Positions 1 to 9,700 of a stretch of DNA of 59,615 nt are shown here, in pieces (position 1 is the stretch's first letter; every line of letters begins with the position of its first letter). The notes under the pieces were generated by a model. The model worked only from the letters and a program-made list of their open reading frames with translations, was not told the origin of the DNA and did no database searches. Origin of the DNA: Paulinella micropora (Eukaryota > Cercozoa > Imbricatea > Euglyphida). The translations under genes were made by a program, and so were the position numbers. Location of the stretch: NCBI GenBank assembly GCA_009731375.1, contig BJOX01000223.1:594848-654462 (forward strand), read 5' to 3'.

Positions 1-207
1 ATTGTTATCATCATAGATTCATAGTAGCCGGGACTATGAAAAAGGAGAAAGATTACCGTGTCGGACCGGTTCCTGCCCACCTCTGAAGATGAAGTTAAAG
101 TGTATTACAATTAATAAAAACATGTTTTAATATTATTTTTATATGTTCTGCAATCAGTGAATTGATTTCCTTTCATTTCCACACGTTTTCAAAAAAGTCC
201 ATATACT
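1..207. other. Left edge, no gene assigned
   Basis: AT-rich sequence left of the Polinton-like genes. On the plus strand an open stretch of about 24 codons runs from about 37 to a TAA at 111-113, but it lacks a start and has stops just before it. It could be the 3' end of a convergent gene or nothing. No other feature seen. Confidence 0.3.
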
Positions 208-621
208 TCATGGAAAATTTCGGAAAAAGGGATACCCCCAAGATTGTCGAATGTTTAGTTCTATCTCTTCTCCTACATTAGCCTTTAATTCTGTGATACC
301 TGTGGAAAGGACTTTGTCCCTTTCCAAACCCGCGGGGGTATGGTAGGGGGTGTAACCCCCTCCCTCTTTTAAACCACTCGCCTTAAAAGGAGTGCTCTCT
401 TCTTGCTGACCGAAGGTCGCATCTTCAACTAAGTTGGAGTTGTCCGTTATGGTCTCCAGTGGAATAACGACTTTCACGTTGTCGTCCCTCGGCTTGTATT
501 GCTCATAGAAAGAAACAATATCAGGCTTAGTCCATTTAATTGTCGGCTTTTTAATAGAAACATCAAGGTTCCATTTTTCAATTTCGTTCAAGTAGTCCTG
601 TTTGGTGTTTAGGTCGGCCAT
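208..621 (-). CDS. Hypothetical protein of Polinton-like element, 137 aa
   Basis: I do not recognise this protein. It is 137 residues, starts at ATG (619-621) and ends at TGA (208-210). The N-terminal half is Lys/Asp/Glu-rich, followed by a Gly-Gly-Gly-Tyr segment near residue 88 and an aromatic C-terminal tail (Ser-Trp-Gly-Tyr-Pro-Phe-Phe). There is no signal peptide or membrane segment. It is the last ORF of the collinear minus-strand cluster, 39 bases after the ExoX-C-like ORF. A TATATATC box sits directly upstream of the ATG (622-629), preceded by a palindromic AAAGATTTTT/AAAAATCTTT tract, so it probably has its own promoter. A minor virion or accessory protein is possible but not shown. 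Confidence 0.55.
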   Translation of the reverse strand: MADLNTKQDYLNEIEKWNLDVSIKKPTIKWTKPDIVSFYEQYKPRDDNVKVVIPLETITDNSNLVEDATFGQQEESTPFKASGLKEGGGYTPYHTPAGLERDKVLSTGITELKANVGEEIELNIRQSWGYPFFRNFP

Positions 622-629
622 GATATATA
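622..629 (-). promoter_or_regulatory. TATA-like box abutting start codon
   Basis: On the minus strand TATATATC lies immediately 5' of the ATG at 621. It resembles the boxes before the ORFs starting at 948 and 5760. Confidence 0.4.
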
Positions 630-660
630 AAGATTTTTAAAAAATCTTTTAGCAAAAATA

Positions 661-948
661 TTAAGTGTATTTTTTTACTTCACTTTTAATGTCAGTAAAT
701 TTATCAAACCACGGCTGTTTCATAACCCATTCAAGGTATGGTTTATCAATGGTAGCAACATCTTGAATTTTCTTACCTTTATACTTACCGAATGGAAAAG
801 TATCCTTTGGCTTGCCTTCTCTACTTTTTTCAATTGCCTTAATTTCTTCGTCAATCATTTGTTGAACATCTCTTACTGAAAAGAATTCCTTATTCTTCTC
901 AATTGAAAGTCGTCCAAATTTTTCAGATAGTCTGGTGAGGGTGGTCAT
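661..948 (-). CDS. Small protein with ExoX-C-like (DUF3820-type) motif, 95 aa
   Basis: Protein of 95 residues. Residues about 50-80 hold the pattern FPFGKYKGKKIQDVA followed by PYLEWVMKQPWF. This matches the short FGKYKG..xD..YL.W....W module found at the C-terminus of exonuclease X-like proteins and as a stand-alone domain in phages and large DNA viruses. Its usual role is inferred to be nucleic-acid binding near nucleases; no DEDD catalytic residues are present, so nuclease activity is not expected. The N-terminal 45 residues look like a charged helix. It lies between PolB and the 137-aa ORF in the same orientation, with a TATATAG box four bases before its ATG. The assignment rests on motif recognition only. 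Confidence 0.6.
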   Translation of the reverse strand: MTTLTRLSEKFGRLSIEKNKEFFSVRDVQQMIDEEIKAIEKSREGKPKDTFPFGKYKGKKIQDVATIDKPYLEWVMKQPWFDKFTDIKSEVKKYT

Positions 949-950
949 TG

Positions 951-960
951 GTCTATATAG
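951..960 (-). promoter_or_regulatory. TATATAG box upstream of the ExoX-C-like ORF
   Basis: The minus strand reads CTATATAGAC and then, within two further bases, the ATG at 948. It is the same core as the box before the GIY-YIG gene. Confidence 0.4.
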
Positions 961-1025
961 AGTGGTAAAAATTTTTATGGAAAAAAATTAAGTATTTGAT
1001 ATTTGATATTTTGTTCATAAATCTT

Positions 1026-4000
1026 TTAAAATCCAAAAGGTCTAGTTTCAATTGCATTCTCTACAATTCCGATAACTTGTCTTTTCGTATATGTAAAACT
1101 AAATATCTTTTCTAAGTATTCGCTTGTTATTTTTTTCTTTTGTTTATCTCTTGTAATTTTGTTGTTTTCTATTATAACTACTTTTCCAGACTTCTCAATT
1201 CGCTTAGCAATCCGTAATTCTTCATCAGTCTCCAACAATTCAGCCAGTTCATTTTTACCATTCTCAAATAATTCAGTGTTCGTAATACCTAGCCCGCAAC
1301 TTATTACACTTAACATATTCGGTAAATTCAATGCTTTTTTCGTTTCATAGTTCATACTAAATCCTTTTACTTTCATACTGGCTTTACCATTATCTAATAA
1401 GTATCCATAACATTTCGGCCCGCCTCCCACAAAGGTTTTTATTTTTGCTCCTTTCAATTCATCTGTCCAATCTCCCAGTAAATCGCCTGTCTCTACATCT
1501 GCCTCATTAATTTCTTTGTTAGTCGTATATATTACGCTGTCTGTGTCATGATACAATATCCTATTGCCTAATCTGTCCATCATATTGTAAAGTCTCATTC
1601 TCGCGTGGCATGTAGTAAATAAAGCAACCACAATATTTGTTTTAATCGGGTCGCTCACCGCATCCTGTTTTAAGTCATAACTGGCTTCTACAATTTGGTC
1701 GTTAATTATGTTAATATTTATATTATCCACTGATTTATCGTTCAATAGTTTGTATAAGGTATCTTTATCCTTTATCATTTTGTTCTGTGTTTTATTTTGT
1801 TTCTGTCCAAACTTGCCCCATAAAGAGTTCAAGCACAACTTAGCCACTGCTCGCCGTCCTTCGTTTTTAAATATTTTGCTTTCATCCATCTTTACACCCA
1901 TTTTAACTTCCATGCTGTTTATGTAATTTTGTTTTTCTGCTTCCGTATTACATCCCGCGGGGTATCCGCTGGACTCTTGTTTTACTTTCAAGAATGTCTT
2001 TATGTATTCTTTGAATAGGCTACTGCTTTGTTCTTTCCAGTGCCATACTTCATATACTTTTATCAACTTATACCCTTTCTCTAAGGCCTTGTAAATTTCT
2101 GGAGTTGCCCATGTGCCTGTTATTGCTCGTTCTTTATCTGTGTGCTTACATTCTCCATGTTGCTCAGTCATTCCGCACTTATCGCATAAGTAATACATCA
2201 TCTTACCTCTGTCCGCCTTCGGTAAGACTGGGTGTAGTAAGCCTCTAGGTGGTAGCATCTTAACCTTAGCCACTCCGAAATATTCTCTGTTTATAATTTT
2301 ATTTTCCATACTTTTTCTTTCCTCCTCATTGTTTGGTCTAATAATTATATGGTGTCCGCTTGGATAAAGGTCGTAATACATCACGGTCGGATAAAGTGAG
2401 CATATGTCAATATATTTCGCATACTCATTATCATGTCGTGATTTCCAATATAATTTCAAAGCATTCACTCTACCTCCAAACATTGCCTCTCGTGGGTTTA
2501 GTCCTTCTTGTTCAGTAATTCGTTCGTTTGTATCCTCTGCCAGTCTTTCACTGGTTTTCATCAGGCTCCATTCGCACTCCCAGACACTTATTACTTTTGC
2601 TTGTTCGTTAAGTTGTTTTTCTCTTCTCATTGTTTCCTTGTATAGTTCGCCCATTGTCTTATTCTTCTTCACATTCAAAGCATTGCTATTCCAACACTTA
2701 TCACATCCGTGCCAATGACACCCGTAAAACTCATAAGCGGTTTTGTTTTTCTCATCCCATCCATCTACATACACACGAGATTGCCCGAGTTGAAACATTT
2801 TTTCACCTCCGTTGAATGCGTGTTTAATATCAGTTTTATCTAACCTGCTTCTGTATGCTAACCATTCTACACAAGCCCTAGAAGTCATCCTGTTTTGCTT
2901 TTCCGCTTTCAATATCGCAATTGAATTCTCTGGCATAAACTTAGCACGATACAAAGCCATAACACAACTCGCAATAGTTGTATATTGAAAAGGGTCAATA
3001 CCAAACTCTAGAAACTGGTTTCTAAAATCTATACAACCCTTTCTCAGTATATCAACATCTGAATGACAATACTCACCGATTTCCTTCGCCATATCAAAGT
3101 GGTTATGTGCTTTCACTTGTTCGTCATACCATTCAAGAAATTCTTTTCGTTTATCTCCTCGCATCGTGTCGTAGCCGTAATGTTTCTTATGTGGCATTAC
3201 ACCGACATAGTTTCTATTTTTTGCCGTATTGAAGAAGTGCGGGAAGAAACCTTTCTTAAGTTCCGTAAGTCCGAATATCTTTGGAAAGTCTGACAATGGC
3301 ATCGTAAGAAAACTTAGGCTGTCTATAAACCGATACTTCTTAAGTGTCATCATCATAATCTTACCACCTTCATAGATTACAAATGGAGTTTGTCCATTAT
3401 CAACCAACCACTTAAGAATAAACTGACAATCATAACAGCGGGCATTGTGTGCGATAAATGTAAATCCGCTGTGTTTAGTGTCAAAAGCCCANNNNNNNNN
3501 NAGAATCTTGAATGTTCTTATGTATAATAGGCGGTTCCTGCGCATCGTAATACTGGCTTTCGGCATGATTAACAATGTGCTCGCCTGTGTCCTGTGTCGC
3601 TTCAAAGTCAAAGAATATGTATTGCTCTGACGGCGGTAAGATTTCTTTTTGGACTATTTCACATTGGTGTTCAAGCGGTTTCACTACTTTGCAATTTCGG
3701 CATTTTGCATATCCACATTTGTGCTCATCCTTCTTTCTGTAATTAAGACCGCACGATTTACATTTCGCTTTAACATCGCAGTTTGTCGTCCTGTGATTAT
3801 TAAAGCATTCAGTGTTTGGAAACTTTCTATTACACTTCTCACATTCTTCCCACTGGCTCTTGTCATTTATTCCCTTACATCCGTTGGTTTCACAGATACT
3901 ACATTTTGCTTCACAGGCGTGTCTTTCCATATACCCTCTTAGACATAACTCACAGAAATTCTTTTTTCCTATCATAGACTTCATGTTAGTTATGGCATCG

Positions 4001-4785
4001 TAATGTCCTTCAGTCTTTAGAATGTAAAGGTTAGTCAGCCGTTCTCCGTTCGCATCAAGTAGTTCTGTTTTATAAATGATTTTGTCAGGAAATTCAACAA
4101 TAACCAGATTGTATTTAATGTGATTAGCAAATGTATTAATTTCAGGTATCCCACACACATCCTTAATGACTTTCGCTTCATCGTGTAAAGCCTCGGCCAT
4201 TTCCTGCTGTATCTTTCTTTTTCCCATTAGTATTGTCTTGTATTTGGGATGATTTTCAATTTTTGCTTTGACTACAACGATTGCTCGTGCTAAGCATAAG
4301 TTATCGCTGTTAGTAATACAGATTACTCCTTGCTTTCTGTAGATATCCAATTTGTTCAAAACCTGTAGCCTTGTACCACCCGTCGGCATTTTAACAGATT
4401 TCAACACAAATTTTAATTTATCAAAGTTTATTCCGTTCTCGTCCATGTAAAGACTTTCGTTGCTTTGAAATATTGCTGACAATCTTTCTAAAACTTTTTC
4501 AACCGAGATTTGATTAACTTTGTGTAAGCCTGTTGATACTTTTCCATAGTAATCCACAAATTCAATACCTAGGCTAACCTTATCTTCGGGTGCTTGTCGT
4601 TTTACAAAGTCGTTCAACACAATCTCAATAAATCTTATTGCATCGCGCATCGTAAATGATCGGAAGTTGCAGTTAATCCTTACCGCATATCGGCTTTCAT
4701 TTATTCCTAGTTCGTGTTCCTTGCTGTCGTCCCTTATGATATCATAATTACCATACCGCAACAAGTCTCTGTAATTTTCTTTCAT
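1026..4785 (-). CDS. polB: Family B DNA polymerase, protein-primed (Polinton/virophage type), about 1250 aa with a gap
   Basis: Replicative DNA polymerase with proofreading exonuclease. N-terminal region about 1-280, then a cysteine/histidine cluster (about residues 280-380, many CxxC pairs) as in Polinton PolB. Exo I is FFDFEATQ near residue 393. A 10-N gap (3492-3501) follows. After it come Exo II (AHNARCYDCQF), Exo III (YCHSDVD), a DGW..EFYGCHWHGC..C insert typical of these polymerases, palm motif A (DICSLYP), motif B (KLCLNSLWGKFG) and motif C (HDTDSV). All catalytic motifs are present. The reading frame differs by one base across the gap, which fits an N run of arbitrary length rather than a real frameshift. 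The start at 4785 overlaps the upstream small ORF by ATGA. It ends TAA at 1026-1028. Confidence 0.93.
3492..3501. other. Assembly gap inside polB
   Basis: Ten Ns between Exo I and Exo II of the polymerase. The true length is unknown. Confidence 0.95.
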
Positions 4786-5030
4786 TTCTTTTTCTCTTCA
4801 ATCGTAGGTAAATGTGGTGCTATTGGTATAGCATGGTGTTCGAAATACACTGCACCTCTTACTTGGTTCAAGTATTTTTGGGCGGTCGGTGTATCAATTT
4901 TATACCCCCTTACCTTCGGTTTGATATATAGCACATCCCGACCCCTGACAGACGTGATTTCGTAATTTATCTTATATTCCCTTAATCTATCTAACCTGTA
5001 GACCTTGCCGTTATATGTGTGTGTCTCCAT
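4782..5030 (-). CDS. Hypothetical 82-aa protein overlapping polB
   Basis: Not recognised. It is 82 residues and basic, with a Tyr/Arg/Lys-rich N-terminal half, a possible beta-rich segment (RDVLYIKPKVRGYKI) and a C-terminal Ile-Glu-Glu-Lys-Lys-Lys tail. It ends in TGA that overlaps the ATG of polB (ATGA), a tight coupling common in compact viral genomes and suggesting co-transcription with the polymerase. The 5' flank is AT-only with a TAATATATTAA tract 8-17 bases before the ATG. A role as terminal protein or replication accessory factor is conceivable from position alone. Confidence 0.6.
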   Translation of the reverse strand: METHTYNGKVYRLDRLREYKINYEITSVRGRDVLYIKPKVRGYKIDTPTAQKYLNQVRGAVYFEHHAIPIAPHLPTIEEKKK

Positions 5031-5118
5031 GTTTGATAATATATTAATTTTTTTTTCTAAATTAAATATTAAATAGAAATTTTTTATATTTATAAATTTT
5101 CAATCATTTCAATAGAAA

Positions 5119-5760
5119 TTAAATTTTTTCATTTTTTGAAATATGTCTTTTGGAGTTATTGTGTGTAATAAGTGCTGATTGAGATACACCTATAAAATTA
5201 CATAACTCACAATAATATTTTTTACTCTCTCTTATTTTATCAAACTTCTCCTTTTGCTTACAATTTAAAATGTTTTTGTTTATTGCCCAGTATTGTTTTT
5301 GATACTCTCTAACTTTCTTACTTTCTTTTTCATAATATTGTTTATGATATTGCTTGTGGTATTGTTTTTGATACTCAATTCGTTTCCTTTCGTTCTCATC
5401 TTTAAATTCACGTTCATCAAATTTATGCAGTTCTCTTGTTCCATCAGTAATATTAGGGCCAATAGCATTATTTAAATTTAATGTAGGTTTCAATTCATCT
5501 ATATATTTCTGTTCAACCGCCCTTTGTTTATCAATGTTGTAATTTTCAATTACTTCCTCGTGAATTAAAACACACTTAAAATTTTGAAGTCCTTTATTCT
5601 TCATATGATTGTATAACTTTCTATTAATTCCTTTCTTGCAGAGTAATTTATGATGACTGAACCTGCTTGATAATCTTTTTTGAATTGTGCTTCCAATGTA
5701 ATATTCCTTGTCGGTTTGGTCTTCAGCATTAAAGATTTTGTAAATTTTCAAGGTTGTCAT
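5119..5760 (-). CDS. GIY-YIG endonuclease with C-terminal C2H2-type finger, 213 aa
   Basis: GIY-YIG family nuclease. Residues about 6-100 show IYKIFN (GIY strand), YYIGST (YIG strand), the conserved Arg in the following helix (LSSRFSHHK), an Asn/Leu-Tyr motif (RKLYNHMKNKG) and the catalytic Glu in AVEQKYIDELKPTLN. The middle is a Lys/Gln/Tyr-rich linker with repeated YHKQY units. The C-terminus carries a C2H2-like finger (CELC, then HNNSKRH). The domain plan is common in virophages, Polinton-like viruses and giant-virus mobile nucleases. It is the first gene of the minus-strand cluster and carries a TATATATAGAG box before the ATG. It could act as a homing nuclease or in element replication or excision; sequence does not decide. 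Confidence 0.88.
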   Translation of the reverse strand: MTTLKIYKIFNAEDQTDKEYYIGSTIQKRLSSRFSHHKLLCKKGINRKLYNHMKNKGLQNFKCVLIHEEVIENYNIDKQRAVEQKYIDELKPTLNLNNAIGPNITDGTRELHKFDEREFKDENERKRIEYQKQYHKQYHKQYYEKESKKVREYQKQYWAINKNILNCKQKEKFDKIRESKKYYCELCNFIGVSQSALITHNNSKRHISKNEKI

Positions 5761-5765
5761 TTCTC

Positions 5766-5776
5766 TCTATATATAA
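5766..5776 (-). promoter_or_regulatory. TATATATAGAG box upstream of GIY-YIG gene
   Basis: The minus strand reads TATATATAGAGAGAA and then ATG at 5760. It is the third member of the TATATA(G/T) set found directly before start codons in this cluster. Confidence 0.45.
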
Positions 5777-5824
5777 CACAAATATTTTATTTCTTTAAAA
5801 TAATTAAAAATTTTTAAAACGATG

Positions 5825-5859
5825 TTTGAAAACGACAAGCGTAGCGGTCGGCTTTCAAA
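5825..5859. repeat. Hairpin TTTGAAA...TTTCAAA
   Basis: TTTGAAA (5825-5831) pairs with TTTCAAA (5853-5859), and CGAC (5833-5836) pairs with GTCG (5847-5850), leaving a 10-base loop. It lies about 65 bases upstream of the GIY-YIG start. Confidence 0.6.
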
Positions 5860-5870
5860 TATCAATAGGT

Positions 5871-5930
5871 AGCCGTTTTTCTTTCTTTTGTCTGCTTATA
5901 AATAGAAAGACGAAATAATGAATAACGGCT
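5871..5930. repeat. Imperfect inverted repeat, 23-bp arms
   Basis: The arm starting AGCCGTT (5871) matches the reverse complement of the arm ending AACGGCT (5930) at 19 of 23 positions by eye, with a short AT-rich loop. The right arm continues into a box that is repeated 147 bases later. Confidence 0.6.
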
Positions 5931-6084
5931 CTTAGTGGAAAAACACTTCTTGCACCTGACGGGAAAGGTGAGGTAAAATGGACACAGTTCAGTCCGTGTG
6001 CGAAATAAGAGAGATTTTAATGAAATTGTTGTTTTGAACTTAGAAAGAATAAGTAGAGGAAATTATGAATAACGGCTCTTAGTG
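5920..6084 (+). repeat. Two copies of a GAATAACGGCTCTTAGTG box
   Basis: The 18-base box occurs near 5920-5937 and near 6067-6084 with the same preceding AT-rich context. It marks the boundary between the viral cluster and the microsatellite desert. It may be part of an element end; function unknown. Confidence 0.6.
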
Positions 6085-6359
6085 TGGTTTCTGTGATGAA
6101 ACTGCACTGAAGATCCGTGCCAAAGTGGCCCTCTATACTACTCACCAGCGAGCAGCAGTTGGTGTGGATTTATTTGCTAAGGGGTGGGCGTTGTTTTGAT
6201 ATAGCAGCTGCACGCGATCGATGCTTAGCGGCTTCAAGGCACGCCTTTGAACCTTTGAATCTGCTATGATGGTAGCTGTGGCTTTGTGACTGCAACATAA
6301 CGAAAATATCTTTTCTAGGAGCTCTGAAGCTGCATCTTCATGTCAAGCAAACGTGTTAG
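6085..6359. other. No gene seen
   Basis: Mixed-composition spacer between the repeated box and the (GTT)n region. No coding signal or RNA gene recognised. Confidence 0.4.
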
Positions 6360-6392
6360 TGTTCTTAGTTTTTGTTGTTGTTGTTGTTGTTG

Positions 6393-6423
<31 letters not shown>

Positions 6424-6590
6424 GAAATTATCATTGTTTGGTGCTGTTGTCGCTGTCCTTTTTTGTTTTTGTTGTTTTTGTTGTTTTCGTTGTTTTCGTT
6501 TTTTTCGTTGTTTCGTTGTTGTTGTCGTCGTCGTTGTTGTTGTTGTTGTTGTTGTTGATGTCGTCGTCGTCGTCATAGTCGTCGTCATCG

Positions 6591-6623
<33 letters not shown>

Positions 6624-7640
6624 TGTTGTTGTTGCCGTTGTTGGTGCTGTAATAATGTTCTTGTCGTTGTTGTTGTTGCTTGTTGTCGTCGTCGTCGTCG
6701 TCGTCGTTATCATCGTCGTCATCCTTATTGTTGCTGATGTTGTTGTTGTTGTTGTTGTCGTTCCCGTTCTTGGTGCTGTAACAATGTTGTCGTCGTTGTT
6801 ATTGTTGTTGTAGTTGTTGTCGTCGTTGTCATGATGTCGTTCGTTGTCGTCGTTGTTGTTGTTCTTGTTGTTGTCGTTGTTGTCGTTGTTCAAGTTGTTG
6901 TCGTTGCCGTTCTTGGTGTTGTTGCAATGTTGTTGTTGTTGCTGCTGCTGCTGTTGTTGTTGATGATGTTTGTTGTGTGGTTGTTTTTGTAAATGCGTTT
7001 ATTTTTGTTAGTTCATTTTGTCGTTTGGCAGTGTACTCGTTGCTGACGTTTCATCGCTTGGTTTCAGTTGTTGTTGTTTCATGTTGTTGTTCATGTTGTT
7101 GTTATTATTACTGCTGTTGTTGTTAACAGTTGTTATTGGTATTATTGTTTGTTGTCAAGGTTCTTAACAACATGGTTGATCTCGTCGTTTGACCATGTCC
7201 TTGTTTGCGGTGATGGTTGTCGCTGTTGTTCTTGTCGTTGTTATTGCTGTCGTCGTTCGAACTTGTTGCTGTTGTTGTTGATGTTGTACCTTTGTCGTTT
7301 ATGTTGTAACTTTTTGTCGTTGTCGCTGTTGGTGTTGCTGGTGGTGTTGTTGTTGGTGTTGTTGCGATTGACGTTTTTGTTTCTTGCTAATTGTACTGTT
7401 GTCCTTGTGGTTCGGTTTGGTTTTGTTTCCGTACGCTAATAGTATCAGTCTCTCTGTTGTGGCTATCACTGTCAATATGTTTGTTAATAATTTTAGCTGA
7501 GACTTCGTGTTGCTGTTGTTATTGTTACTTGATTATCATAGCTGTTCGTTGCTTCAAGCCTTGGACTCATGGTGTGGCAGTGCCCCGGTTGTTGATGTTA
7601 TTGTTTCTGTTGTCTTCATTGTTGTTGTCGTCGTTCCTGT
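6360..7640. repeat. (GTT)n / (GTC)n-derived microsatellite region
   Basis: Long degenerate runs of GTT interspersed with GTC, GCT and CGT triplets. All long ORFs here translate to poly-Thr, Cys, Val or Leu and are repeat artefacts. Confidence 0.95.
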
Positions 7641-8883
7641 TATGGCTGTATGCCATGTGGATCTCTCGAAAAAAAACACGAACGATTTTGTAACGTCAAG
7701 GCTAAGGGCAAGGCTAAGAAATAACTATCGATTCTTTTTCTCATATTCTATTCATAACTCAGGACTCAAAGCATGTAAATAGAAATACATAACTATTATC
7801 ATACATTCTAGCAACTCAGCATGTAGTAAAGGTCCAAGACTGGCTCGATTTCAATTCAAAATTCCTATTGTTTTTTCCTATCCTAGCTATGGCCAGTCGT
7901 AACCTCATGCTTGAATTTTTTGTATTAACAATACTACAAATCATGTATACGTCATGTATATATTTTTCATTGTTTCCTTGATTCTATCGAGGAAATTATA
8001 ATGCTAGACAGTATACATATCTCGAGCTTTAGCTAATTGCTATAGTAATATAATATTATAGTCAAATTTGCTATCTATTAATACTAGTGTCACTGAGCAA
8101 GTATCATTCTTTAATAATCAGTAAAACCTATTCAGAAAGATTTTTCAAGTTATTATTGAAGAATACACTTAATTTCAATTTCGAGCTTGGTCTGGACGGC
8201 AGTTTGTTAAACTTGAAAATTAATTTATAATATTGGTTGGTTTCTTCCTAGAAAATCAATTCATTTTTGAAAAGAAATTTAAGTAGGTTACGCACATCCG
8301 ATTCTTCTGAAAATAAGACAATAGAAAAAGCTTGAGTTTTTTTTACTAAAATTAATCGAAATCTGCTGTCAAATTCTTGATTTCGCTTCGAGTTCTTATT
8401 CAAAGTAATTTTGTATTTATGAAATTAAGATGTTAAATTTTAAAAATTATTTTCCTCTCATCATCTTGACTTTTCAACATGAAAATTATGTAATATAAAT
8501 CTACGTCTCATCCGCTTTTGAATGGTGTCAACCGCTCCTCAATCCGACCTCGCGTTCCTACAAACGATATTAATAACCTCAAAGTCATCCCGTCTGAGCT
8601 AAAAAATCAACGGACCGACTTTTCAAGAAAGACTGACTTTTGCGTGGGGGTGGTTAGGGCGATGAAACAAATTGGCTTTTTGGGGCTTCGTTGCTGCCTT
8701 GTGTCTACCAACGCTACCCCACCCTTGAACTGTTCATTGTTGTTCTTCTTTCGAAACCAAACGTGTAAAGTCCAAGATTCAAAAGCCATGTGTTCAATTC
8801 GCCCAAAGTAGGCCACGAGCCATACTGCCTTTACTTGTCGACACATGATAAAACCTTTCAGGTGTTGGTCCGCTTTTTTCCTC
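7641..8883. other. No gene seen
   Basis: AT-rich from 7700 to 8510, then mixed composition. Only short unrelated ORFs; none has a recognisable motif or splice context. Confidence 0.5.
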
Positions 8884-8893
8884 NNNNNNNNNN
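8884..8893. other. Assembly gap
   Basis: Ten Ns. Confidence 0.95.
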
Positions 8894-9169
8894 GGAGGAG
8901 CAGGCAGCGGGATAAGCAGATGCAAGGAACGGAATTAACGCCACCAGACTTTCCCAGAAGAGATATCCGCAACAGACTGACGCAGACAATCCATTCATAT
9001 CGAGCAGCCAAGCCATATCATCCAAACACACACTTGGGGGCCAGAGGGAACTACCGCGAAAGGAGAAGATTGTCCTTCGATCCCTGGCGTTGAGCGAACC
9101 CACGATCCTATTGCTTCCTCTGCCTCAGCTTTGGCCTGCAGGAGAAACCACGAAGGATGAGGATCAATT

Positions 9170-9665
9170 TCAATAGCCTGGGTGGACTGAGGTATGTATA
9201 TAGTTGGATGGGGGAGAAGTTAGAGATGGTACAAGGTCTACGAGCTGAGCTGTGTTGGCTGGGGTATCCTCCTTCGCAAGAAGGGCGTCGTCCTCGCTCA
9301 GAAGAGGCTCGGTTGGCGAGTATGTCCAGCAGTCAGTAACCAATCGGCTTGCAAAGGTCACATTTTTCCGTGAAGTTGCCTGACTGTAGCTGTCCCGGCC
9401 CGACCGGGTGTCCTTGTCTGAAAACGCTCGAGTCGAAGTCGTAGAAGTGCCAGTGACGTTGTCCGTCTGGTCTCGTGCCTTCTTCTGAATCCAAATGCGC
9501 TTGGGGAAACCAGTTCTCTTTTGTCGTGTAAATATGCGAGTGCTTGGAGTCAGATTCCTTGTTCCGAGTTGAGGTTCCGAGTCGGAGTCTGAGCTGCCAC
9601 CTGGGTCGACATCAGCAGAAGATGTCGATGACCCAGTATCCCTGGGGGGGGGTGGGGTGGTATTT

Positions 9666-9700
<35 letters not shown>

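Larger units (their letters stand above)
208..5760 (-). mobile_element. Fragment of an endogenous Polinton-like / virophage-like element
   Basis: Five ORFs lie on one strand with short AT-rich spacers and one 4-base overlap. Composition is clearly more AT-rich than the retroelements and the host-type genes further right. Gene content (protein-primed-type PolB with an upstream cysteine cluster, GIY-YIG nuclease with a C-terminal zinc finger, short ORFs) matches Polintons/Mavericks, Polinton-like viruses and virophages. No integrase, packaging ATPase, capsid protein or protease gene is in the window, so either the element continues left of base 1 or this is a remnant. Terminal inverted repeats were not identified. 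Confidence 0.75.

Noticed and set aside
3481-3611. Frameshift in polB
   Set aside because: The frame change coincides with a 10-N gap of arbitrary length; Exo I and Exo II motifs continue on either side.
6340-7782. ORFs of poly-Thr, Cys, Val or Leu in the (GTT)n region
   Set aside because: Microsatellite translation in several frames and both strands; no start context or homology.
8607-9103. Minus- and plus-strand ORFs around the 8884 gap
   Set aside because: No motif, they run through Ns and overlap each other in several frames; not supported as genes.
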